A DNA stretch of 64,000 bases from CBDDEC01 sp965226785 (GTDB taxonomy: Bacteria; Chloroflexota; Dehalococcoidia; UBA2979). A model generated the notes under the pieces. The model was not told the DNA's origin. It worked only from the letters and a program-made list of their open reading frames with translations, and did not search any database. Position 1 is the first letter of the stretch, and each line of letters starts with the position of its first letter. Position numbers and translations under genes: made by a program. The DNA lies in NCBI GenBank assembly GCA_965226785.1, contig CBDDEC010000002.1, positions 682,001 through 746,000 of the forward strand, read 5' to 3'. This document shows positions 33,657 through 42,720 of this stretch, piece after piece.

Positions 33657-35000
33657 ATGCGCGTCCTGATGGTGATCCTCGACGGTCTCGGCGACCGGCC
33701 GGCGCCCGAGCTAGATGGCCGCACGCCGCTCGAAGCCGCCTCGACGCCGCACCTCGACCGCGTCGCCGCTCAGGGCATGAGCGGGATGCTGCACGCACTG
33801 GCGCCCGGCTACGCGCTCGGCAGCCCGCTCGCGCTGCACCTCATGCTGGGCTACCGCGAGGCTGGGTTCCCCGACCGCGGCCCGCTGCTCGCCACCGCTC
33901 GCCGCCTGCCACCCCGCGCGGGCGAAGTGGTGATGGCGGCGCGGTTCGGCGCCGGTGTGATCGAAGACGCGGGCCGCCTCGTGCTGAGCGAGCGCTTCCT
34001 CGACGACCGCGACGCGGCCTGCGCAGCGCTGAGCGAGGCGATCGAGGAGCACGAGACCGGCGGCTACCGCTTCCGCTACGTCTACTGCGGCGGCGGCGAT
34101 GGGCTGCTCTACGTCTCATCCGCAGGCGACGCCCCGGTCTCCTTCGCCGTCACCGACACCGACCCGCTCGCCCTCGACCTCCCGGTCCTGCGCCCGCGAG
34201 CGCGGACCGACGCCGAGGATCCAGCGGCCGCCGAGGCGACGGCGGACGCGCTCGCCGCATACCTCGCGTGGGTGCATGGCACGCTGTCGTCGCACCCGGC
34301 CAGCGCCGAGGGCGGAGCGGACGGTGCGGCGATCAACACGCTGCTCACGAAGTGGACCGGCCCGACGCCAGACTACGAGCCGTTCGAGGAGCGCTGGGGC
34401 ATGCGCCCGGCCTCCCTGCCTGACGAGGAGGTCGTGAGCGGCCTCGTCATGGAGCTGGGCTTCGAAGTCTGCCAGGTCGAGGACCGGGACCCTGAGTCGG
34501 ACGTCCGCCGCCGGCTGGACGAGGCGGCGCGGCTCCTCGGCGAGGGCTACGAGTTCATCCACCTGCACACGAAGTACCCGGACCCGATGTCCCACCGCAA
34601 CGACCCGCCCGCCTGCGTCGAGGCGATCGAGGCCGTCGACCGTGGGTTCGCCCGCTACTGGGAGGCGTTGGCCACCGACGACGACCTCGTGACGGTGGTG
34701 ACCACGGACCACACCACGCCCTCCGTCTGGGCGGGGTGGCCGCGCGGCGTCTTCAACGACCAGCACGGCGGCGAGCCCGGCCCACTGGCCATGCGTGGCG
34801 GAAACATCCGCGTCGACGACATCGAGGAGTTCGGGGAGCGGCCCGCCGCCCGCGGCGCGCTCGGGCAGTTGCGCGGCGCCGACCTGATGCCACTGCTGCT
34901 GGCCGCCGCGGAGCGCACGAACATGTACGAGATGCGCCCGACGCCGACCCGCCGCCTCTATCGCCCGCGGCCGGAAGACCTCGAAGCGCTCGAGTTTTAA
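33657..35000 (+). CDS. ApgM-type 2,3-bisphosphoglycerate-independent phosphoglycerate mutase-like protein
   Basis: 447 residues of the alkaline-phosphatase superfamily. VLMVILDGLGDRP carries the first metal Asp. ALGSPLALHLMLGY holds the Ser that is phosphorylated in relatives. Late metal-ligand motifs are LHTKYPDPMSHRND and VVTTDHTTP. The archaeal-type mutase interconverts 3- and 2-phosphoglycerate in glycolysis. The insert around residues 110-270 differs enough that a related phosphotransferase remains possible. It starts 6 bases after the nucleotidyltransferase gene. Confidence 0.8.
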   Translation: MRVLMVILDGLGDRPAPELDGRTPLEAASTPHLDRVAAQGMSGMLHALAPGYALGSPLALHLMLGYREAGFPDRGPLLATARRLPPRAGEVVMAARFGAGVIEDAGRLVLSERFLDDRDAACAALSEAIEEHETGGYRFRYVYCGGGDGLLYVSSAGDAPVSFAVTDTDPLALDLPVLRPRARTDAEDPAAAEATADALAAYLAWVHGTLSSHPASAEGGADGAAINTLLTKWTGPTPDYEPFEERWGMRPASLPDEEVVSGLVMELGFEVCQVEDRDPESDVRRRLDEAARLLGEGYEFIHLHTKYPDPMSHRNDPPACVEAIEAVDRGFARYWEALATDDDLVTVVTTDHTTPSVWAGWPRGVFNDQHGGEPGPLAMRGGNIRVDDIEEFGERPAARGALGQLRGADLMPLLLAAAERTNMYEMRPTPTRRLYRPRPEDLEALEF

Positions 35001-35064
35001 GCGGTCGCGTCCGGATCCTACGTCTATAATCCGCCGCGAACCAAACGCACACCTAGGGGACGAG

Positions 35065-35574
35065 ATGCGAACGCAGGATCTACTCCGCGCCCAGTACCAG
35101 CAGGCCCACGGCATTCTCGAACAGGTCATCGACGACACCAGCGCCGAGGCAATGGCGCACGTCGAGGGCGGCAACCTCGGATCGATCTCGGCGATCTACG
35201 CCCACCTGGTGTACGACGAGGACGGCATGATGCGCGGCGCCTGCCGCGAGGGCACCGTCTGGGAGAGTGGCGGCTGGTCCGAGAAGACCGGTATCGGCGA
35301 GCTCAGCCCGATGCAGACGCAGGAGGGGGCGCAGTCGCCGCAGGACTACGACCTCGCGGCGTTCCGCGAGTATGCGCAGGCGGTGTACGCCTCGACGGAC
35401 GCGTTCCTGGAGGGGTTGTCCGATGACGGCCTGTCCGAGGAGATCGACACGTTCGGGGGGAAGCAGCCCCGAGGACAGTACCTGGGAACGGTCTGTCTCT
35501 GGCACGTCACAAACCACCAGGGCGAGATCTCCGCGCTCAAGGGCGTCCAGGGTTTGAAGGGCCTCCCCTTCTAG
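35065..35574 (+). CDS. DinB-family protein
   Basis: 169 residues with the DinB four-helix bundle: LLRAQYQQAHGILEQVIDD, ISAIYAHLVYDEDGMM, a central helix and LGTVCLWHVTNHQGEISALK. The three metal-binding His residues are in YAHLV and HVTNHQ. Members include metal-dependent thiol transferases (bacillithiol and mycothiol S-transferases) and many of unknown role. ATG 35065 follows GGGGACGAG. Its TAG is the same CTAG as the stop of the opposing CoA-transferase gene. Confidence 0.85.
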   Translation: MRTQDLLRAQYQQAHGILEQVIDDTSAEAMAHVEGGNLGSISAIYAHLVYDEDGMMRGACREGTVWESGGWSEKTGIGELSPMQTQEGAQSPQDYDLAAFREYAQAVYASTDAFLEGLSDDGLSEEIDTFGGKQPRGQYLGTVCLWHVTNHQGEISALKGVQGLKGLPF

Positions 35575-36716
35575 CCGCTCGGCCTCGCCTCGACCGCGCT
35601 GCCGGAAGCGATCAGCGATTCGATCGCCGCATCTTCGTACCCCGCCTCGCGCAGCACCTCGGTGGTGTGCTCGCCCGCGAGCGGGGCCGGTCCCGCGGCC
35701 GTCGAGACGGCGTCCGACAGGAACAGCGGCGAGTCGACCGCTCGGATCGTGCCGTCGATGGGATCCGAAACCTCGGCGATCATCCCGCGTTCCTCGAAGT
35801 ACGGGTGCGCCACCGCCTCGTGCATCGTCTTCACGATGCCGTAGGGAGCGCCCTCGTGGTCCATCGCTGCGGCCAGCTGCTCGACGGTGTGTCGTTCGAC
35901 CCACTGACCGACGAGGGTGTTCGCCTCGCGGCCGTTCGAGGGCATCGCTGCGCCGGCATCGCCGATGGCGGCGGCGATGCGGGTGAAGTTGCGCGGCGAG
36001 CCGATGTTGATGCTGACATGCCCGTCGCGCGCCTCGTGGATCGGGTGGCGGAACGGCGTCCACTGCTCGGGCGGTTGTCCGGCAAGGGCGGGCGCGGCGA
36101 CCGAGTTCAGGATCGCGAGCTGACCGTCCATCAGCGAGACATCGACGGCCTGCCCTCGGCCAGTGCGCTCGCGGTCGTAGAGCGCGGCCAGGATCGCCGA
36201 GGTAGCGAAGTTGGCCGTCGCGAGGTCGGCGATCGTCACGCCGGGCGCGAACGGGGTCGGGGCCTCGATGGCCTGCTGCTGCACCCAGAGCCAGCCCGCC
36301 TCCGCGTGTGCGGTCGCGCCGAACGCACGCCGGTGCGAGTGCGAGTTGCCCTGCCCGAAGCCCGAGATCGAGGCGAAGATGAGCCGCTCGTTGTCGGCTC
36401 TGAGCTCCTCGTAGCCGAGCCCGAACGTCGCCATCACCCCCGGGCGGAAGTTCTCGACCACCACGTCGGCCGAACGCGCGAGCGTCTGCGCCACCTCGAC
36501 GCCCGCCTCGCTTTTGAGGTCGAGCGCGATCGAGCGCTTGCCCAGGTTGTTCTCCGGCGACCCGGCCGCTCGCGTAGGACCGTCGCCGCGCGGCGGCGCG
36601 TCGATGCGCACCACGTCTGCGCCCAGGTCGGCCAGCATGCGCGTGCAGTAGGGACCGGCGACCACGCGCGTGAAATCGAGCACGCGCACTGCTTCGAGGA
36701 TGCGGCGGTCGGCCAT
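35571..36716 (-). CDS. Family III CoA-transferase
   Basis: 381 residues from ATG 36716 with GGAGG 6 bases upstream. LEAVRVLDFTRVVAGPYCTR and LADLGADVVRIDAPPRGDGP are the N-terminal signatures. The catalytic Asp lies in GVTIADLATANFATSAILAA. Terminal EHTTEVLREAGYEDAAI is typical of the family. It is more distant from the 4329/61322 pair than they are from each other. It is divergent from the dienelactone hydrolase gene. Substrates are unknown. Confidence 0.9.
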   Translation of the reverse strand: MADRRILEAVRVLDFTRVVAGPYCTRMLADLGADVVRIDAPPRGDGPTRAAGSPENNLGKRSIALDLKSEAGVEVAQTLARSADVVVENFRPGVMATFGLGYEELRADNERLIFASISGFGQGNSHSHRRAFGATAHAEAGWLWVQQQAIEAPTPFAPGVTIADLATANFATSAILAALYDRERTGRGQAVDVSLMDGQLAILNSVAAPALAGQPPEQWTPFRHPIHEARDGHVSINIGSPRNFTRIAAAIGDAGAAMPSNGREANTLVGQWVERHTVEQLAAAMDHEGAPYGIVKTMHEAVAHPYFEERGMIAEVSDPIDGTIRAVDSPLFLSDAVSTAAGPAPLAGEHTTEVLREAGYEDAAIESLIASGSAVEARPSG

Positions 36717-36855
36717 GGCTCGCCTCCACTGAGAGCGTGAGTGAAGCACGGCGCGCCAGCCGGAACCACCGCCGCCGTTGCAGGCCTCGTACGCCATCCG
36801 CGATACTCGCGCCCCCGGCGAACCAGGCAACCGGGCACGCGGAAGGAGCGGGGCT

Positions 36856-37524
36856 ATGGGCGAGATGATCAGTTACCCCTCGAACGGATCAGAGGCGCAG
36901 GGCTACCTGGCCCGGCCCGAGGGCGGCGACGACGGCCCCGGCGTGGTCGTCGTCCAGGAGTGGTGGGGCCTCGACGCCCACATCAAAGACATCGCCGATC
37001 GCTTTGCCGCCGAGGGCTTTCTCGCGCTGGCGCCCGACCTCTACGACGGCACCGTCGTGGACGAGCCGGACGAGGCGGGCAAGCTCTTCATGGCGCTCGA
37101 CATCGAGGAGACCGAGAAGAAACTGCGCGGCGCAGTCTCCCGGCTCAACGAGGAGACCGGCCGCCCGGTCGGCACCGTCGGATTCTGCATGGGCGGGGCG
37201 CTGAGCCTCTTCGCCGCGTGCAAGAACCCCTCGACGGTGGGCGCCTGCGTGGACTTCTACGGCATCCACCCGGCGGTGCAGTACGACTGGGACGCGCTGC
37301 AGGCGCCGGTGCTCGGCATCTGGGGCGACCGGGACGAGATGGTGATCGGCAACGTCCCGGGCTACGAAGAGGCGCTCAGCTCGCGCGACAAGCCGCATGA
37401 GTTCGTGCACTACCCGGAGGCGGACCACGCGTTCTTCAACGACACCAATACCGAGGGCTACCGCGACGCCGACGCTGCGGACGCCTGGAGTCGCACGCTC
37501 GCCTGGTTCCGCGAGCACCTCTAG
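36856..37524 (+). CDS. Dienelactone hydrolase family protein
   Basis: 222 residues. Cys nucleophile 111 in VGFCMGGALS, Asp 157/159 in IWGDRDEMV and His 190 in EADHAFFND give the DLH triad; PGVVVVQEWWGLDAHIKD is the family start. Dienelactone hydrolase opens dienelactones in chloroaromatic catabolism, but many members have other lactone or ester substrates. ATG 36856 has AAGGAG 8 bases upstream. It is followed by a small membrane protein gene. Confidence 0.9.
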   Translation: MGEMISYPSNGSEAQGYLARPEGGDDGPGVVVVQEWWGLDAHIKDIADRFAAEGFLALAPDLYDGTVVDEPDEAGKLFMALDIEETEKKLRGAVSRLNEETGRPVGTVGFCMGGALSLFAACKNPSTVGACVDFYGIHPAVQYDWDALQAPVLGIWGDRDEMVIGNVPGYEEALSSRDKPHEFVHYPEADHAFFNDTNTEGYRDADAADAWSRTLAWFREHL

Positions 37525-37533
37525 GCGCGGGCG

Positions 37534-37722
37534 ATGATCCGCGGCCTCGCCGTCCTCGGCGTCGCCGGGCTGCTCGGGTTCGTCGACGTCTGGTTCTCCG
37601 CGCTCGGCGCACTGGGCGCGCTGTCGCTGTGGGGCTCCGACCACCGCATCCTGCGCTACCTCAGCTACCTCGCTGCCCTGGCACTGCTCGCGACGGTGGG
37701 CGCGGCGCGGGTGGTGTTCTGA
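37534..37722 (+). CDS. Small hydrophobic membrane protein (62 aa)
   Basis: Two predicted helices: LAVLGVAGLLGFVDVWFSAL and ILRYLSYLAALALLATVGA. A short positively charged loop (SDHRILRY) lies between. It starts 9 bases after the DLH stop, suggesting cotranscription. Not recognised; it resembles small orphan membrane proteins. Confidence 0.62.
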   Translation: MIRGLAVLGVAGLLGFVDVWFSALGALGALSLWGSDHRILRYLSYLAALALLATVGAARVVF

Positions 37723-37783
37723 CGGCGATCCGGGCGCTGCGCTAGAGTCCCCTCGCCCCGTTGGGGCGTGCGAGGGGTGAGCG

Positions 37784-39748
37784 ATGCGTGGGATGAGGCC
37801 AGCGGACCTGTACAAGATCCAGTGGGTGCGTGGGGCAGCGATCAGCCCGGACGGCGCACGGATCGCGTTCGTCGTACAGCGGCTCGACCGTAAGACGGAC
37901 CGCAACCGGTCGCAGATCTGGCTGGTGGACACGCCGGGGCGTAGCGCGCCCCGGGCATTCACCTCCGGCGAAGGCAGCGACACCGCGCCAGCCTGGTCGC
38001 CCGATGGTCGTCACCTCGCCTTCCTGTCCCGGCGCAACGAGGGCGAGGGGGCGCAGCTCTACGTGATCCCTGTCGACGGCGGCGAGGCGCGACGGGTGAC
38101 GGATCTGCCGCACGGCGCGGGCGCTCCGACATGGTCGCCGGACAGTCGCCGCATCGCCTTCGCCGCGCGCACGGGGCCGAAGCCACCACCCACCGACTCG
38201 AAGGACGCGCGTCCCGCGAGGCGGATCGACCGTCTGGCCTACAAGCTGAACGGCGAAGGGTTCACGTACGACCGGCCACAGCAGATCTTCGTGGTCGACG
38301 CGCTCGAGGAAGGGGCGAAGGCCCGGCAATTGACGCGCGGGCGACACGCCTCGGTCGGTCCCGCGTGGTCGCCCGACGGCAGGCAGCTGGCGTTCGTCTC
38401 GGCGCGGCATCGCAAAGCCGAGGCTGACGGCCGCAGCGACCTCTGGGTCGTGCCAGCCGAGGGCGGGCGCGCCCGTCGCCTCACCCACACCGACGGCGCG
38501 TACGGCGGACCGGCTTGGTCGCCGGACGGCCGGAGCATCGCCTCGATCTTCGCCCCGGACTTCCCGGCGAACCGCACCGTTCACGTGACGGACCTACACA
38601 GCGGCCGCACGCGGCCACTCGACCCGGACTTCGACCGGCAGAGCGCCGGCGACCTGTTCTCCGGCTCGTCGAATCCTCGATGGCTGGACGACCGCAGCGT
38701 GGCGGTGATCGCGCAGGACCACGGCACCGCCAATCCGATCGTGTCGACCGAGGGCGCTGGCACACGCTGGATCTCGCGCGGCAAGCGAGCCGTCGTCTCG
38801 CTGTCGATCGCAAACGATGGTCAGACCGCGGCAGTCGTGGCCTCGACGCTATCGACGCCTGGCGAGGTCTACGTGGTGGACATGGCGAGCGGACGGATGC
38901 GCCAGCGCACCAGGCTCAACGCCGCGTGGCTGGGGACCGTGCAGCCGGCCCCGGCGTCGTCACACAGGGTGGGGACGGCGGCCGGCGTCGAGGTCGACTA
39001 CTGGATTATGGAACCGGCGAACCGCGCGCAAGGGCGTCGCTATCCCGTGCTGCTCAACGTCCACGGCGGACCGTTCGGCCAGTACGGCGAAGACTTCTTC
39101 GACGAGTTCCAGGTGTTCAGCGCCGTCGGGTATGGGGTGGTGTTCTGCAACCCTCGAGGGTCCTCCGGACAATCGTCTGCGTTCGCCTCGGCAATCGTCG
39201 GCAACATGGGCGGGCCGGACTTCGACGACGTGATGGCGGCCTTCGAGGCTGCGCTCGAACGCATGCCATGGGCGGACCAGTCACGGCTGGGGATCCTCGG
39301 TGGGTCGTACGGCGGGTTCATGACCTCGTGGGCGATCGGACATACGGATCGCTTCGCCGCCGCCTGCTCCGAACGCGCTGTCAACGACTGGTACCTGATG
39401 CAGGGCGCGAGCGACATCGGCCACTCGTTCAACCGGCGCTACCTCGGCGAGCGCGCCAGCACCTTCGAGGACCTGCACGCGGTGCTGCGCCAGTCGCCAT
39501 CGACCTACGTCAACGACATGCGCACGCCAGTGCTGATCCTGCACTCGGAGAACGACCTCCGTTGTCCAATGTCGCAGGCGGAGCATCTCTGGGTCTCGCT
39601 GACCCAGCTCGGCCGCGATGTGGAGTTCGTGCGTTTCCCTGACGAGACGCACGAGCTGTCCCGTAGCGGGCGTCCGAGCCATCGGGTCGAGCGCTTCGAG
39701 ATCATCCTCGACTACTTCGCGCGCAAACTCAGACGGCGGCGTCGCTAG
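37784..39748 (+). CDS. S9-family prolyl oligopeptidase / acylaminoacyl-peptidase
   Basis: 654 residues. The N-terminal beta-propeller (to about residue 390) has WD-like repeats AWSPDGRHLAFLSR, TWSPDSRRIAFAAR, AWSPDGRQLAFVSA and AWSPDGRSIASIF. The C-terminal alpha/beta hydrolase has Ser about 507 in GILGGSYGGFMTSWA, Asp about 589 in HSENDLRCPM and His about 622 in DETHELSRSG. It cleaves short peptides or acyl-amino acids, probably in the cytoplasm, since no signal peptide is seen. ATG 37784 lies behind GAGGGGTGAG. Confidence 0.92.
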   Translation: MRGMRPADLYKIQWVRGAAISPDGARIAFVVQRLDRKTDRNRSQIWLVDTPGRSAPRAFTSGEGSDTAPAWSPDGRHLAFLSRRNEGEGAQLYVIPVDGGEARRVTDLPHGAGAPTWSPDSRRIAFAARTGPKPPPTDSKDARPARRIDRLAYKLNGEGFTYDRPQQIFVVDALEEGAKARQLTRGRHASVGPAWSPDGRQLAFVSARHRKAEADGRSDLWVVPAEGGRARRLTHTDGAYGGPAWSPDGRSIASIFAPDFPANRTVHVTDLHSGRTRPLDPDFDRQSAGDLFSGSSNPRWLDDRSVAVIAQDHGTANPIVSTEGAGTRWISRGKRAVVSLSIANDGQTAAVVASTLSTPGEVYVVDMASGRMRQRTRLNAAWLGTVQPAPASSHRVGTAAGVEVDYWIMEPANRAQGRRYPVLLNVHGGPFGQYGEDFFDEFQVFSAVGYGVVFCNPRGSSGQSSAFASAIVGNMGGPDFDDVMAAFEAALERMPWADQSRLGILGGSYGGFMTSWAIGHTDRFAAACSERAVNDWYLMQGASDIGHSFNRRYLGERASTFEDLHAVLRQSPSTYVNDMRTPVLILHSENDLRCPMSQAEHLWVSLTQLGRDVEFVRFPDETHELSRSGRPSHRVERFEIILDYFARKLRRRRR

Positions 39749-39868
39749 CGCTGCGCTCGTCGACGCCCGCAAGGGCGTCTACAATCGTCCCCTCGTCACC
39801 TCGGTGCGACGAGCATCGAAGCGCTCGAACGAGGATGCGAGACGCTACAGGAGACGCCACGGGGGGCG

Positions 39869-40486
39869 ATGATGGCGAACGTAGAACCGCTGCCGCGCGC
39901 AGACCTCGAAGAGTTCGCGGAGTACTTCGACGCGATCGAGGCGCGCAATGGCTACATCGCCAATAGCCTCTTCACCATGGCGCACCGGCCCGACACGCTG
40001 CGCGCGTTCTCGCGCCTGTTCGCGGCGGTGATGCGCACGGAGCAGGTCGACGGCGCGTTGAAACAGATGGTCGCGCAGCTCGCCAGCACCAGCGCCGGCT
40101 GCCGCTATTGCCAGTCCCACACGGCGAAAGCGGCGCAGGCCGCCGGCGTGCCGGACGAGAAAGTCGAAGCGCTCTACACGTTCGAGACCAGCGAGGCGTT
40201 CACGGACGCGGAGCGCGCGGCGCTGCGCCTCGGACGTGACGCGGGGCTGGTGCCGAACGGGGTGACGCCCGAACACTTCGAGGATCTGCGCGCTCACTTC
40301 GACGACGGGCAGATCGTGGAACTCGTCTCCGCGATCGCGATGTTCGGCTGGCTCAACCGCTGGAACGACACGATGGCCACTGACCTCGAAGACCAGCCGT
40401 TCGCGTTCGCCTCGGCGCATCTCCACGACGCGGGGTGGGAGGCAGGCAAGCACCGCATCGAGGCGACAGGGGCCGACGACCAGTAG
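39869..40486 (+). CDS. AhpD/CMD-type (peroxidase-related) protein
   Basis: 205 residues. The motif AGCRYCQSHTAKAAQAAG has both redox Cys and the His of the AhpD-like alkylhydroperoxidase family. IANSLFTMAHRPDTLRAFSR precedes it, and VELVSAIAMFGWLNRWND follows. It is probably a peroxide-reducing or related enzyme; electron donor unknown. Start at the ATGATG pair 39869/39872. Confidence 0.85.
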   Translation: MMANVEPLPRADLEEFAEYFDAIEARNGYIANSLFTMAHRPDTLRAFSRLFAAVMRTEQVDGALKQMVAQLASTSAGCRYCQSHTAKAAQAAGVPDEKVEALYTFETSEAFTDAERAALRLGRDAGLVPNGVTPEHFEDLRAHFDDGQIVELVSAIAMFGWLNRWNDTMATDLEDQPFAFASAHLHDAGWEAGKHRIEATGADDQ

Positions 40487-40554
40487 CGCAGGGAAGCCAG
40501 GTGCGCCACGAGGCGCGAGTCGGGTTGGGGGGCCCCGTAGAAAGCACCGCCGTC

Positions 40555-40827
40555 ATGGCGAGCCCACACCCACCCGTTGACGCGGAGGTCGCGCGGCTGC
40601 GCCGCGAGGGCTACGAAGTCGAGCAGTCGGACGAGTACCAGGTGGTGCTCGTCCGCCACAACTCCTGGACCACACACTGGCTCGGCGCCCTCTTTGGCGG
40701 GCTTCTCGGCGGGGGAATCAACCCGTCACGGCGGACGCAGCGTTTGTATCTCTACGTCGACCCGGAAGGTGGAGCGCGGCTCCGACTCGCTCCTCGTGCG
40801 ACCGATCCGCCGGACCATCTCGCCTAG
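40555..40827 (+). CDS. Hypothetical 90-aa protein
   Basis: MASPHPPVDAEVARLRREGY, then DEYQVVLVRHNSWTTHWLGA, a glycine-rich short hydrophobic turn (LFGGLLGGGINPS) and a beta-rich end (QRLYLYVDPEGGARLRL). The glycine-rich segment could insert in a membrane only partly. Not recognised. Confidence 0.55.
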   Translation: MASPHPPVDAEVARLRREGYEVEQSDEYQVVLVRHNSWTTHWLGALFGGLLGGGINPSRRTQRLYLYVDPEGGARLRLAPRATDPPDHLA

Positions 40828-40920
40828 AAACCCGTCGGCGCCGGTTCACGTCACTGGAACACCCGTCACTTGTCGTATCTCCTGGCCGCGCGATTCTGGA
40901 CACATCGAGCTGTGGCATGA

Positions 40921-41526
40921 ATGGCGGTAGTGATGTCGACGCGACGACGGCGGCGGATGCGGCAAGTCGAGGCACGTCCGCCGTCGAGGTGGGCCAGACT
41001 CCGAGGCACGATCGACTCCTTCGGCGGCTTCATCGTGATTGGGGGGATCGGCGGCGCCGTCGCCGTGCTCATCGCGGTGATCGTGATCTTCAGCCCGAGC
41101 TCGGCCTCGGAGGATCCGCTACTCGGCGAGACGATCCATCTCGGACCGGCCACGCACGTCGACCCCTCGACCGTGGCGATCGCGGCACTGCCCCACGCCG
41201 GGGGGCCCCACGCGCCGTCGCCGTTGCGCCACGGCGTCTACGACGAGCCGATCTCCGAGCCGCACGCGATCCACGCCATGGAGCATGGCGTCGTCTGGCT
41301 GACCTACCAGCCCGAGGTCCTGTCCGCCGAGGATTTTGCACGCCTCGAGGATGTCGCGAATGACCACGCGCGTGACGTGATCCTGTCGCCCCGATTGGAG
41401 AACGCCGATCCGATCGTGCTCGTCTCGTGGGGCCAGCGGCTCGTGATGGACACCCTCGACGCGGACCTCGTCGGCGAGTTCATCCGCACCAACCGCAACC
41501 GATCGCCGGAGCCCGGCATCCGCTAG
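40921..41526 (+). CDS. DUF3105 membrane-anchored protein
   Basis: 201 residues. The N-terminus is arginine-rich, then one membrane segment (GFIVIGGIGGAVAVLIAVIV) places the rest outside. The extracytoplasmic domain carries the DUF3105 pattern: GGPHAPSPLRHGVYDEPIS, then HAIHAMEHGVVWLTYQP, with conserved histidines that could bind metal. The C-terminal part ends EFIRTNRNRSPEP. The domain has no assigned role. A strong terminator follows. Confidence 0.82.
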   Translation: MAVVMSTRRRRRMRQVEARPPSRWARLRGTIDSFGGFIVIGGIGGAVAVLIAVIVIFSPSSASEDPLLGETIHLGPATHVDPSTVAIAALPHAGGPHAPSPLRHGVYDEPISEPHAIHAMEHGVVWLTYQPEVLSAEDFARLEDVANDHARDVILSPRLENADPIVLVSWGQRLVMDTLDADLVGEFIRTNRNRSPEPGIR

Positions 41527-41539
41527 TACGTCTCGCAGA

Positions 41540-41564
41540 GGAGCCGGCCGCGAAGGCCGGCTCC
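41540..41564. terminator. Bidirectional terminator
   Basis: GGAGCCGGCC-GCGAA-GGCCGGCTCC is a perfect 10-bp stem with a 5-base loop, placed between the convergent DUF3105 and aldo/keto reductase genes. Confidence 0.75.
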
Positions 41565-41589
41565 TGTCGCATGTTCGTCGCGTCGAGCA

Positions 41590-42535
41590 TCAGCGCGGCG
41601 GGCGCGCGATGCCGTCGACCTCCGCCATCTCCTCGTCGGTGAGCCGCCAGGCCGCGGCGGCCGCGTTCGACTTCACCTGCTCGACCCTGGTCGCGCCGGC
41701 GATGACGCTGCCGACGTGGCTCTGTGACGCCAGCCAGCTGAACGCGAGTTCGAGGATGGTGTGACCCTTCGCTATCGCGAAATCGGTCAGACCCTCGAGG
41801 ACATCGAAGTTGCGGTCGGTCAGGATGCGCTCGCCCATCGGACCGGCGGCCAGGCGCGTGCCCTCCGGCGCGTCGGAGCCACGCGAGTACTTGCCGGTGA
41901 GCAGACCGCTCGCCAGCGGGAAGTACGGCAGGATGCCGAGCCCAAACTTGCTCGCCGCGGGCACCACCTCGCGCTCAACCGAGCGGTCGAGGAGCGAGTA
42001 CTGGTTCTGCGCGCTGATGAACGGCGTCAGGTGCTCGGTCTTCGCGATCCAGGAGGAGTGCGCGATCTGCCAGCCCGAGTAGTTGGAGTTGCCGATGTAG
42101 CGCACCTTGCCGGCTCGGACGACATCGTCCATCGCCCGCATCGTCTTCCTCGAACGGGGTGTTCACGTCTGGGAAGTGGATCTGGTAGAGGTCGATGTAG
42201 TCGGTATCGAGCCGCCGCAGCGAGGCGTCGACCGCATCGAGGATGTATTTCCGCGACGCACCCGAGGTGTGCGGGCCCTCGCCCATGGGCCCGGCGAACT
42301 TCGTCGCGATCACAGCCTCCTGGCGCTTGCCGCGGAGGGCGCGGCCCAGGAACTCTTCGGAGCGCCCCTCGCCGCCGTAGATGTCGGCGGTGTCGAAGAG
42401 ATTGATGCCCTCGTCGAGGCAGGCGTCGACCACCTCGGCCGTCTGATCTGGATCCATGCGACGCCCGAAGTTGTTACAGCCGAGGCCGACGACGGAGACC
42501 TGCAGGCCGCTGCGGCCCAGGTTGCGATATTCCAT
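41590..42535 (-). CDS. Aldo/keto reductase (frameshifted)
   Basis: (Beta/alpha)8 NADPH-dependent reductase of about 315 residues. The first part begins MEYRNLGRSGLQVSVVGLG, with GINLFDTADIYGGEGRSEEF (catalytic Asp and Tyr) and VIATKFAG (Lys). The catalytic His is in IDLYQIHFPD. The frame changes near 42146 (an extra A, TT on the plus strand) and continues MRAMDDVVRAGKVRYIGNSN to SVIAGATRVEQVKSNA, the C-terminal NADPH-binding motif. The substrate is unknown. Confidence 0.88.
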
Positions 42536-42720
42536 GTGCTTCGTGCCTTTCCGGTCACTGGCGTCGAGGACCCCGCGCTACCCGCAGGGCGCTGGATGAT
42601 AGCAGTCAGTCACGGCCGTCCGCGATCAGCGGACAGGCGGGGGAGCGCTCGTTACCGACACGTAGGAGGGCGTGTTGATACGATGCAGATGCCCGCTTCC
42701 GCCCTCGATTGGACCCGCCC